From Cylicocyclus nassatus (taxonomy: Eukaryota > Nematoda > Chromadorea > Rhabditida > Strongylidae): a stretch of 64,000 bases of DNA. The translations under genes were made by a program, and so were the position numbers. The stretch spans positions 8,796,284 to 8,860,283 of the forward strand of contig CATQJL010000001.1 in the NCBI GenBank assembly GCA_958299035.1. The letters are read 5' to 3'. The notes beneath the pieces were generated by a model. That model saw nothing but the letters and a program-made list of their open reading frames with translations, ran no database searches and had not been told where the DNA came from. Each line of letters begins with the position of its first letter. Position 1 is the stretch's first letter. Positions 48,391 to 58,897 of this stretch are shown one piece after another.

Positions 48391-49720
48391 GATTGGATGG
48401 AAGTCAGAAATGTAGCTACACGCCCTGCTGGAGCAGCTGTCAGACCCAATAAAAGCGTTTCGAATATAATATTTCGATATGCCTATCCAAATCAGGCTGC
48501 TATGTATTTGCCAAATGGACAAGCGATTGTTTCACAAATTTTTAGGGTAACAAGTTACGCTGAATAATATATTTCACAGTAGCCGAATAGGCGGTTCTTG
48601 CTTGCCTATAGGGGAAACAAAAGGCAGTTTTTTATGCTCCGTACTTTAAGACATTATCTTTATATGTAAATTACAGTTGTGATTGAACTACTTGTTGAAT
48701 TTTTATATTTTAATTCTAGGACAAAGCTACTCACAATGCAACATATGTGGATATGGAAAAACTATCTAAAGCAATGAGTTTTTTCTTGGAAGTGAGTCAT
48801 TATTTGGACTTTTTTAATAGTGTTGGTATAATCAATACCAAGTGTTGTACATTGATGAAAACTATCCATATTTCGTAAAATTAAAGCTCGTATAATTTAT
48901 TGATTGATGTTATGCCCCTGAGTCATTTGTATGATTAAATAAATTTGAAAAGACTTATTTGGACACTTTTTTGTTCAAGTAAGTATAATTTCTTCGAAGT
49001 ATTCAAAGGTTCATATAGAAAAAATACAAATTGCTTGAAAGTTGAAAAAAAACTCTTGAATGTTATAATTATTTGTTTTCGACTAAAAGAGAAAACACAA
49101 GTTTTTATAAATACGTTATCAAAAACTATGAAGCGTAGCTTTTTTCTCCACAATCCTAAAAAGTGACAAATATCAAACTTTTGAAGCATGAAACATTTTT
49201 TTCAAGAAATAATGCCATTGTTGGGCAGTGATCTAGTTAGGAAAGTTTGTATTACTTACAGCTAGCCGAATGGGGACCTGAAGGTCCTCCAGGTGGATTT
49301 TCAGTTGGAAAATTTCCTCAAAGAATACGTGGTGTTAATTCTCATGGAAGACACGTAGGTTTATTTTACGTTATATGCAAGACCCAGGTGCTCAAATATA
49401 AGAAAATCCTAATCTTGCCCTTCTCCCCCCCCCCCCCCTATTGCACAATATTGGTAGTTAAATGTTGTTACAGTCTCGTCATATTATTCGCAAGCGGAGA
49501 AGAAATGTGAAAAATTTACCGGTAAGCAATTTGACCAAGCATGAGTTATAAAATATTGTTACACTGTATTTAGAATCACAAAACTGTATATGGTCATCTT
49601 TACTTCATACCAAAGCCCGGTTCAGAAGCTGAAAGTATTTTTCTCAAACGTGCAGTTAAATTAATAGAAAAAGTCAAAAATGAGATGGGAAACCAAACTA
49701 CTGAAAATCCCATAACCTAA
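48391..49720 (+). CDS. Uncharacterised 169-aa protein (5 exons)
   Basis: Exons are 48391-48546, 48720-48791, 49262-49354, 49474-49521 and 49574-49720 (TAA). All four introns are phase 0 with canonical GT..AG, which strongly supports a real gene. The first ATG is at 48397, six bases after an acceptor (ctttgtttag). That is the usual spacing of a nematode spliced-leader site, so this may be the true start; an upstream exon is the alternative. The product begins MEVRNVATRPAGAAVRP, has RYAYPNQAAMYLPNGQAIVS, a Gly/Pro stretch (WGPEGPPGGFSVGKFP), a basic patch RHIIRKRRRNVK (possible nuclear signal) and an acidic-basic C-terminal helix. There is no signal peptide or membrane segment. I do not recognise the family. 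A MITE starts 17 bp after the stop. Confidence 0.7.
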
Positions 49721-49736
49721 CATCCGAGTAAGCCTA

Positions 49737-49938
49737 AGGCCCCGGGCAGACTTCACGCGATTTGATCGTCGCGACTGAATCGCGACGAGACAACTGTACA
49801 ACATCATTCCATGCCGATCGACTTGCATTCGATTGTGATACTTTTCCAGCCCGAAATTTTTGAATGTGAAATGAAAATGAATGGCAATCTTGGCGATTAG
49901 ATCGCGACGATTAAGTCGCGTAAAGTCTGTCCGGGGCC
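49737..49938. mobile_element. GGCCC-type MITE, copy 3, with TAA flanks
   Basis: GGCCCCGGGCAGACTTCACG at the left is inverted at the right (…GTCCGGGGCC). TAA lies immediately outside both ends, compatible with the TWA duplications of PIF/Harbinger elements (inference). The internal arms repeat 'gatcgtcgcgact'-like text. Confidence 0.8.
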
Positions 49939-50194
49939 TAAAGATTTTATTCTTGAGAATAAAAATGTGTATTTTCAAAGAATTTATTAATTTAATTAAA
50001 ACTTTGAGACAATGTGATATGGTTGGCTCCGATATGGACAAGCACTCGTGGAATTTTTGTAAGTAAATGATTGATCATGTAGCGTGAATTATCTGTTAAT
50101 ATTCTATACGTTCTCTTTCTTTTTCCTGCGTGGCTTACAATATCTGTTAATAAATTTTGCAAAATTTCTTAACGATAGTGTATTTCTGCTGCAT

Positions 50195-50655
50195 CGAAAG
50201 CCAGGATTCAAGGATAGTTTACAGGCATTCTATGAGGGAGATGGTGAGAAGCTACAGTAACTTTTTTGTTTTTGAGAAATTACGAAAATAAGAAAGAAAA
50301 TGTATATGACAATGACGAATTTCAAAAATTTGAAATCAACAATACATAAGCTAAACTGCATGCAAAGAGAATGTGTCAGTAGTGTCTGGGTTCGAACATT
50401 TTTTTCCAGCTTAGTTTTTTGCATTTCTTTCGCTGTAAGTAAGGAATGGTGGTAGAAAAAGTACAATTATCGCTGTTACCTTGCAGGAGTCGTCGGATTA
50501 ACAACAAATTCTTGGGTGCAGACTTTTTCTCCGCATTCAAGTCAAGAATTGCCCTCATTCAGCAATCATCCTTCGAATGATGCCATCCTGAAAACTCCAG
50601 AAAGATTTATATTTTACTCCCCCCCCCCCCCCCCCCCCGAACGAAGCTAGCTATC
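50195..50655 (+). CDS. Possible exons of an unrecognised gene
   Basis: After an acceptor near 50178, an open frame reads FLLHRKPGFKDSLQAFYEGD to a GTGAG donor near 50244. A second block after 'ccttgcag' (about 50486) reads in phase as VVGLTTNSWVQTFSPHSS... and runs into a 20-C tract (about 50619-50638) and a TAG near 50648. Both look coding by composition, but no family is recognised. They may belong to the gene starting at 50989 or to a separate decayed gene. The poly-C inside the frame makes the end unreliable. Confidence 0.35.
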
Positions 50656-50988
50656 GTCGAGTCGATTTGTAAATGATTATGCGTATTGCACAATACGCGC
50701 CCCACTTTACGACTTGTGAACTTAGAACCTGTCAGTTTTCAATTCTTCTTGTATTGATTTCTTTTTTGGTTTGAATGGATTACATATTGCCATAGTTTGT
50801 TCCGCTAGAGGTTTTTTCTGACGAGTTGTGAGGTGTCGTCGGTTCCCAGTGTGCAGACTCATATACCAACTTACAAATGACTCGCGCACACCTTAACAAT
50901 AATGTACAGGATTTTGTATCAATTGTACTGAGTGTATATCACAAGAATGAGAGTCAGCGTTGTTAGCACTAAACACTGATAATAGTGT

Positions 50989-53129
50989 ATGACTAACAAG
51001 GGAGTGATGTCGAAGAGGTCAATCATGACAAGCTGCATTTCGTTAGAACGCTCATGGTACCCCCCTGATCTGTTAAACGATCTTCTAGCGCAGTCACAGG
51101 CACTAGATTCGGCAGGGGGCCCGTTTTTGCGTGCTGATAGCCCTCAGCATCCAGAAGAAGGCGAATGGCGCAGTGTTTAGTGTACGTATTCATTTTCCAA
51201 AGATTCGAAACTTTTTGCTGCTGCTGCTTTTTTCGAATTTATGTATATTATCTTGTTTGTTGGAACTTTTTAGCATTTGTAAACGAAACATTTGCAGCTT
51301 CAAAAACTTCGTCGGAATTTATCCAATTAGTTTTGATAAATAAGAATGGTTTAACAAACCTTATAGCGACTCCTCATTATCTTCATTTGCGCTTATGGCA
51401 TGAAATGTGTGAAGCACATAGAAAACACTCGCAATAAGTATACTATATGAGTAGCTTTGAGTAAGTCCTATCTTGACTTGCTTCTTGGTTTGGTCAGCAG
51501 AGCATTCGCTGCTCTAAAACAGGGTAAAACGCCTCTACCTTATGAACATCTAATCATTACACCTATGGTAAGAATTCTTTTTTCTCTTTTCGCGCGAATC
51601 CCTTCTATCACGAATAATCTCATTGATCAGAACGAACATAACAATTATAATCAGAGTTGAGCAAGAGGTCAGGCACAAGTCTTTCGGAAACGACCCCCCC
51701 CCCTCCTCCCATGAAGGCCCTCAAACGACCCCTCCCTTCTCGACCTCCCAAACCTCAGAGTTGATATTCTGGAGGACGTCATCCTTTTCTAGAGCGTTTT
51801 TCCATTTTTGAGTACTGTGTACGCCCGATTTTCTGTGACTGCACTTTACAGTCACATGTAATTTGACGGCTGATTTTGATCTGAATGGGCCTTTTGAAAA
51901 GGTCATAATTTATCTAGGAGTGGGGCGTTTGGCTCCAAATTTCCACTGTAGCAAGAAGAAGCTATGAGCTCAATACTCATATCGGAACGGAGCGATTTCT
52001 GGATTTTGAAGGCAAGTTAATAGGGTCAGGCGCAACCCCTCAAAAGCTCAGGCGGCCTGACCTTTTGAGGGGTTGCGCCTGACCCGATTAACTTTATCAC
52101 CAAAGAAGCTTTCCCAAGTTAATTTTAAATGGTTCGCTAGCATAAACCTCGAAGATTCTACAGCAGGTTTTTGAGCTTACCTCGACTTGTTCTGGCTTTG
52201 TGGTGATCGGTGAAGTTGAAGCACTTGAGGTGAAAAACGCGGTGACTTACATTTTGGCAGTACTTCTTAATCCACTATTTGAAGGCGGTATGAAGTCCAA
52301 TTTCCACAATAGACTGGTAAGAGTAATACTTCGTTATGAATACAAAAAAGCGGACTTCTTTAGCTTTTGTGACCAAGTTGATCATGTTTGAAAATCATGC
52401 TTTTTACGCCTTAGGAAACACTAGAAAATGTATTAGGTAATGGTTTGTTACGCTCGTTGAGGTAATTTGGCATGCTGATTACGAAAATCATACCCAATTT
52501 ACATATAAGAGCTTCTTTGGTGACCTTACGGTATGTGTAAGGTAAGATAAAGAATTGAAATTTGGCTCAGACTCCGTTAGTCGAGTCAATCAGCATGCTG
52601 TTCCACGACAGTCATCCTGGTGGAATTGTGAGATTCACGGTCAAGCGCTTTTCTTCTTCACCTTACTCTCGTAGTACCTCAATTTTTTTAAAACAAATCC
52701 GCTTCTTGATTACGACCTCCCCCCTTGCTCTTACCCCCAATACGACCCCCCAGGTCGGGCGCGCCTGACCCCACGCTCAACCCTGATTATAATTCTAAAA
52801 GAGTTGAGGTCTGCAGATTTTCACTAGCGATCTACAACTATTCAACTTTTGTTTCAACAAACAAAGTATTAGAGGATGCCTGCTGCTGCGTTCGGCGGGC
52901 GAAAACTGAGATCGTGCGTAAGGTCGTGAGGAGCATTAGTAAATCGAACACTTGTTTTACTTAAACGTTTGAATTTCCGCTGGATTTCGCAGCGGCCCAG
53001 GTGTTTTCTAACGGGCACGTCGCCGCACGGAAGTGGTGCGCGGGGATTCTATTGGAAAAATCTCCGCCTCAGAATTTTATCGAATTAGTTGCAAGTGAAG
53101 GAGGGCTTGCATCTCCTGGGACGATGTGA
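50989..53129 (+). CDS. Uncharacterised multi-exon gene (about 231 aa as modelled)
   Basis: Best model: 50989-51172, 51274-51406, 51498-51567, 52167-52316, 52415-52436, and 52993-53129 (TGA). The frames join throughout and the total is divisible by three. Distinct pieces are RSWYPPDLLNDLLAQSQALD, TFVNETFAASKTSSEFIQLV, RAFAALKQGKTPLPYEHLII, FVVIGEVEALEVKNAVTYIL, and SPPQNFIELVASEGGLASPG. It appears soluble and largely helical. The donors of exons 1 (GTGTTT) and 2 (GTGTGA) are weak, and exon 2 could instead run to its own stop near 51436. The last exon also has a GTGAGA donor at 53126, so further exons may follow. The start codon is not secure. No family recognised. Confidence 0.5.
52016..52092. 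repeat. Near-perfect 30-bp-arm hairpin
   Basis: gggtcaggcgcaacccctca (from 52024) and the following bases to ~52052 are perfectly inverted at about 52056-52085, with a few-base loop. Flanking gttaat/attaac extends the pairing. It lies in the intron between exons 3 and 4 of the gene above. Confidence 0.9.
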
Positions 53130-53931
53130 GAAGCCAACCTAGCTGTAAAAGGAGATTTATGTGATTTTTTATACTTTTAGTAATTAAAATTTTTCCCATA
53201 TTGATATTCTACCTTCTCGAAATTTTCAAAGCTTTAATTACGGAATTTCTCGGGTGCGTTCGCTCACTTTGAAAGCATCTCTCACTAATAAGTTTTGAAA
53301 AAGTACTTTATCTGTTTTTGTCCTTTGCGTTTTCGTTCCAAGAAAGAACAAAAACTCGATGAACTTGATCTTGCTTGCTTTTGATTTTTGTTTGCCTCGC
53401 AATTCTGCATTACCAGTGCGAAGTGTGCAAACTATGGAATTCGTACTTCCAGACATGCTGCGGGATCATACTAGTCGACTCCCGTGTCATTCAGATAGAT
53501 ACCATATTGCTAAACTTGACCCAATGATCTATTGGAAGTCATCCCCTTCTTTCGCAATTTGGTGTCTCAACAATGGGTTTTGATTGTAAACAAAACTTTT
53601 CAATTGATGTCGGTATGCCGGCTGTATGTCAGAGGAGTGCTTCCGGCATGCTAACAAGCAGCGGCATGGTAACACGCAGAGACATCTTCCTTGCTTTTAT
53701 CGCCCAAATATCCAGCGACAGGTTCCACCTGCGTTAAGCCCTGGTTATGCGCAGTTTCACTGCAGCTGACACAATTTCCTAAAAGAACAGTTACCTCAAG
53801 ATAGAAAAATGAAAACAACGACTACAATGACAAAAATGCCAAGCCAGTGGAAATGCGAGCAAAAACTGCACACTCTTCATCAAAGAAATACTTCAAATAA
53901 ACACTGCTGTTTGCTTATATATTAGGTTGTC
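53130..53931. other. Gene-free or 3' end region
   Basis: A 74-codon frame at 53359-53583 reads plausibly (SVQTMEFVLPDMLRDHTSRL) but could not be joined to the gene upstream. Nothing else was recognised. Confidence 0.35.
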
Positions 53932-54840
53932 CGAAAATTAATGTCCGTTTTTCTAAGCCTAGATTCCAAACAACTTTTTCTCGTCAAACTTTCTATTACG
54001 ATATAGAATCTGCACATCATTGGAAAGCTTTCTCTATGTACTTTCTAACGGTGGTGGAAATAAGCTGCTATCCTCATCTGTGGGAATTTCACCAGCATTT
54101 TGCACATCCGCACTCAAAATCGAAATTTCATAGCTTTCCGTTTCTTGACCACAATTCAGGAGCAAATGAACGAATTCTTCTGAAAACATAGCAACTGTAT
54201 TAGATGAAGATTGTTTACCTACTGCATGCTGATCTAGATTTTTGGAGAAATGTGGACTGAGAAATTGACTCCTCGAAATAGATACTTACTGCTGGCATTT
54301 TATGGATCACAAATTTCTCATAATTAAGGCAATCGCCAAAGCTTTGCCCAGTTCTGTAAGCTTGAGATAAGCACACCTTAACTACAACATCTGAAGAGAA
54401 ATTGACTATTCAGTGCAAGAAGAATTCCACATTTTCATAATTTGGCACTCACAAGCCTACAAGAAATAGGCTCAAAAAAGTGAACATTTTTGAATTTTTA
54501 TCTTTTCTTTTCGCACAACTTCTTCTTTGGAGTTTTTTCTATACATACGTAAACAAGTGGCCTGCGGCTACAAAATAAGCTAATTTGCAGCCATACGAAC
54601 AAAACTTGAAGGGAGTTGTAAGCTCTCAAAGAAGAGGTTTTCAAAAGAAAAACTTCCACTTTTTTGACGCATGGTTTTCTTCCCGTTTGCGATATTAGTA
54701 CGAGCAGGTGCGCGCTAGAATACGAAAGGTTTGCTGTTTCTGAGGGTCTTGACTGCATTTAAAAATATGAAGATTGAACGAAGTTATAGCCTTCCAAAGT
54801 GAAAATTTGCAAAACGGACATTAATTTCCGGACAACCTAA
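53932..54840. mobile_element. Non-autonomous mariner element, 909 bp
   Basis: The left end TTAGGTTGTCCGAAAATTAA continues to 'tgtccgtttt', and its inverse ends at 54840. TA lies outside both ends (53930-53931 and 54841-54842). These are mariner-type terminal repeats of about 30 bp. The interior encodes no transposase that can be recognised, so it depends on a source elsewhere or is extinct. Confidence 0.9.
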
Positions 54841-57572
54841 TATTTCAGTGTAATTACACTAAGGACGAGGCCCTTTTACTGCAAAATGCTTTTGTTTGGC
54901 CCGCGGAAGCTGCGAACATCTGCCGTAGATAGCCCGCAGTAATGGACTAAGGGCCACAGCTCGCCTGCTCCTAACATCTGAGAGCTTACTCTGAAAAACT
55001 GCATGTAAAACACCGTTTACCCTAATTTAGGGCTCTTCAGATTTTGGCTCAATTCCTGAAGTAATCCACACAAACTGAAGTGAGACTCACCTACATTGTT
55101 GAAAAAACAGAAAAAACAGAAACAGAATTTACAAAAGGAAAGCATAGCGTGACAAGTTGGTTTGAAGCCTGAAGCTTGTCAATAGATCATATTAACAAAA
55201 CTTACAAGATGAATTATAGTATACAGCAACGTCCGATACTCACGCGTTTAGCCTACAGCGATTTCGTGCAGTTGACTTTACAATGGCGCCCGCAGGACTT
55301 CCGTTTGGGTGGGGGGGGGGGAAGCTTTACAAATGTCGTGCGTGGGTGCCATAACCGCTAAAATCCAGGAAAAGGGAGCGTGGCGACAGCTACGCCACCG
55401 AAAATTTTTTTCCATGAAGCTAATTTGAATTTTAAAAATTTCAAAGATCATTTCCATTATTTGCAAGGACAACTCTCTTGCACATTTTTTGTTACTTTGA
55501 TTGCTTTTCAAAAATTCGCCACCCGTTTTTGGGGGTAAGGGGGAGGGGCTTTTTGTTCCGCTGTTTACCTGCAAATGATTCACTTCACCTCATCCACTTC
55601 ATGAAGGCGTCGTACTGATTTTGCCATTTGGCGTGCGACGGTAAAAAGTTTGTATTACTGCGAACTTTCGCCGTACCGCGTGAATATGAATGGGGGTCCA
55701 ATCATGGTTCAAGATTTCATGAAAACTTATGTGTTTAAAATACTTAACTTCTTTCCGAATCAGCTGGAATGGTCCAGCTGGGTGCCAGGTGAGTTAAACC
55801 CGACTTTTTGCCCACGTAAATTTTGGTGCTCTTTTACATATGCATCTTCATAAGTTGTCAAGAAAAAAAACTTTTTGAGAGCTACAAATTAGCCTAGAGA
55901 GAAAAAAATCAAGAAACCGTTCTTTTTATGACAACTTATACAGTGAAATCATTCATTCTCACTGGATACTCGATTTCCATCATGCTAGCATTAATTCTTT
56001 CTTTTTTTTGTTCGCAGTTTTATCAATTCGTTCGTTTCATTTGCGGGGGCAAGCAAAGAAAGTCAATCTTGCTTGTTTTTTTTTCAAGTTTGGTTCTTTG
56101 CTTTCTGTTTTAAGTGGGGCCACTGTTGGCATACAATGAAAAGGGCAAGATGCCAAGCAGAAAGGAGCTTCAAAAATGCAAAAGTGATGTTGGTTCCAGC
56201 TCGTGCCGAGCCCTGTCATAACGTATGATAGATTTCCAAATTCAGACAGGTGTGGAGCATTGCAGACGGGCAAAGGTGACGAACTTGTCAAACCTCTATG
56301 TCAAAGCATTGCTCTCTCTTGCTATCAAAATCCATATGCTTTGAGCTGCCAATTTCCGCTTCTATACAAATATGGGAGTCGATCATACAACTGGTTGCAA
56401 ACCATGCATGTGCCCACGACTGCTGCAAGCGATCAGATTAAGAAAACCACCGCCTTAAAGATACAACGAGACTGGTTCAGTAGAAGTAAGAAGCATACCC
56501 TCGATACATAGAGTCACGTACTCTAGTAACCTTCACTTTGAGAGCTATGAGGGGACACAACCTTCACCTGGAAAAAAACAGAAGTCATCCAAGGCTTCGC
56601 CCTGGATGTTATTATCCTGACTATATCGGAACATATGTTAATGAAGCAAATATAGGGAATAATATCTTTAGCTTTTAGCAAAACCGAGAATTTGCGTTTT
56701 CATAGCCTTTTTTACGTTAAAAAGAAGATTTCTGTGGAATTTTCGCCAGAATTCAGGACAGAATTTCTCAGTTAACCTCTCATTAGACCAAAATAGAGTT
56801 TCAGAAGTTTAGGAAAGCTATTGGAGTTAAATAAAAACGAGAAACCGCGCTTAATTCTCGCGCAGAGAATCGCGCACGAAAACGCTGGTCTACCTCGTTA
56901 ATGAGCGATTTTCAAAGCCTGTGACGTTGTCACTTCTCCTCGTCGTGTCATGACGATCAGAATGATATATAAGTTTGCAGGGTTTCGTTGAGACCCCGCG
57001 GAGATCTACGACCGGAGCCAAACGCCCCGTCGGCTCTGGTCTGTCTCTGCTGCTCGTCTGCGTCTCCGCGCGCTGCGCGCTACCTCGCTACCGCAAAAGC
57101 GGGGTGCGGGGCATTCGGCTCTGGTGCCCTTTTCCTCACTGTTTCGTACCCAATTTTAGCAAGCCATATATCATTTTAAAGCTCTTGATCTTTATTTTCA
57201 CGTTGACGACGTTCCAAAACTATATTTTTTGATTTGATTGAGGAATTCAGCAAAAACACCTTGTTTTTGAAAATCTCTTGTTTTTCTACTAGTTTAAGTC
57301 TTTTCACGCGGTTTTTCCGTGCATTCTTTAGATCTTGCTTCTGTTCAAAATGCTAACCACTCCTTACCTCTTCGATTATGTTGGAATTTTTTGCGAAAAA
57401 TCGTAAACCTTTCTTTATCTTGTTCTGTTTCAGTTCTCTCGCATCGATTTCTTCCATCTTGGGCGATTGTTGCTCAGAACAATATGCGCAAATCCAGACA
57501 ACGTCCCAGGAAACAGGAACGTCAATGCGGGGGTAAAAATTTAAAGGACGCATCAAAAATCAAAAACCCTTG
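54841..57572. other. Gene-poor region
   Basis: A C/G-rich patch lies at about 56985-57140, and an 11-G run near 55311. The text 'gctcgtgccgagccctg' at about 56196 resembles a hAT right end, but no partner was found. Open frames up to 102 codons (56203-56511) have no family resemblance. Confidence 0.4.
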
Positions 57573-57714
57573 TTGCGAATTGCTGGTCCTGGAACGAAAA
57601 CTTGCACTCTGAAAAGCAGCCAAGTGGAAGACTTCAAACCTTATTGCGAATCGCTGGTCCTGAAGCGAAAACTTGCACTCTAAAAAGCAGCCAAATGAAA
57701 AATTTTAAACCTTA
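57573..57714 (+). repeat. 71-bp tandem duplication (2 units)
   Basis: Units from 57573 and 57644 both read 'ttgcgaat.gctggtcctg' and 'cgaaaacttgcactct.aaa' with about 10% divergence. A third start (ttgcag) follows at 57715. Confidence 0.85.
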
Positions 57715-57817
57715 TTGCAGCGTTTTTATCCGGTTTTCAGCAGTTTATTTTGCTTTTTGTATCTATTTTACGTCATTTTCTCTTCTCTGATCTTTTTTAA
57801 ACAACCTTCACTATTTA

Positions 57818-58134
57818 TGAAGTCAGATGTTCAAGCAACCTTCACTTTTGCCGCCCTGTCTCTAGTCTATCGAAGGTATGGTAAGAAGTATCTTTCACAA
57901 AAAAGCAAGCCTCCGAAGCATAATTCGATATATGAAATTAAGCAAATTCTCAATGTTTATAACAAGCAAGACTTCTGCACCCCTTCGAAAAACTCTCTAT
58001 CCACTACAAGTCTTTTCTTGGACAAATATCATAGAATGAAGCGGCGCTGTGCGCTAGCACAAAACGCATTTGAGGCATGGAGGACAAGCAGTTTGAGAAT
58101 AATAAAACCCTTCAAAACAAACACTGATTATTGA
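57818..58134 (+). CDS. Hypothetical ORF, 105 aa
   Basis: The first ATG (57818) opens a frame to TGA at 58132. It starts MKSDVQATFTFAALSLVYRR, is Lys/Arg-rich and has no recognised domain; a T-rich hydrophobic reading precedes it without ATG. There is no splice or comparative support, so this is a weak call. Confidence 0.22.
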
Positions 58135-58401
58135 AGATATCAGCTGATCTTTCGAAGATATACTATAAGATAGGTAATTTGGTACGTTAGAAGGATAGCG
58201 CGTAAGAATATTACATTGCATATATAATTCTCTCTGAGCAAGAGCTCCGCATCAGTGAAGTTATAAAAATGTGATCAAGTATTTATCAAGTATATTTTTA
58301 TCAAGTATCGAGTATTTAGTAAGAGATGAAAAGGCAAAAAATTAGCGAAAGAAGCGAACGCCTTGTGCTGACAAAACACATTGAAACACTCTGCAAGTCT
58401 G

Positions 58402-58863
58402 ACAAGGGAATGGACAGAAGTCGAAGTGGCCAATCCATACAAGCGGCATACCATTTGATGCAGCATAAAACGCTGATTTCAAATCTGTTTTCCATATCTG
58501 CAGAGCGCCTTTGTAGACGAAGTTATGAGCAGCTTTACCGCGAAAAAATTGTATATAAAAGTTGCGAAGTTAGGCATATTATTGCTCTTTCAGCTCTCTA
58601 GGTACGACTTATATGAAGTGACCTAGTTGCATGTTTTGGTCCAACGCTGAGCCCCGAGAATGGCTTTGTGTGGCCAAGTTTGCACTTTACACTTTACACG
58701 CACAATTCCTTAGCAGAATAATGGCCTTCGAGGCCTATAATTTCGTCCACAAAAGCGCTCTGCAGATAAGGAAGACAGATTCAAAGTCAGCGTTTTATGC
58801 TGCATCTAATGGTTTGCAGCCTGTATGGATTGGCCACACTTCGACTTCTGACCATTCCCTTGT
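58402..58863. mobile_element. ACAAGG foldback family, member 4
   Basis: ACAAGGGAATGG at the left is inverted as CCATTCCCTTGT at the right. The arms share 'gaagt.ggccaatccataca', 'aaacgctga' and 'ctgcagagcgc' text. No tRNA-like core was recognised. It is followed after 34 bp by a Tc1-type element. Confidence 0.78.
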
Positions 58864-58897
58864 GAGATAGTTTATGTACCTCAACGAGAAGCACATA

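Noticed and set aside
56190..56215. hAT right end (ctcgtgccgagccctg)
   Set aside because: No matching left end or 8-bp duplication was found nearby.
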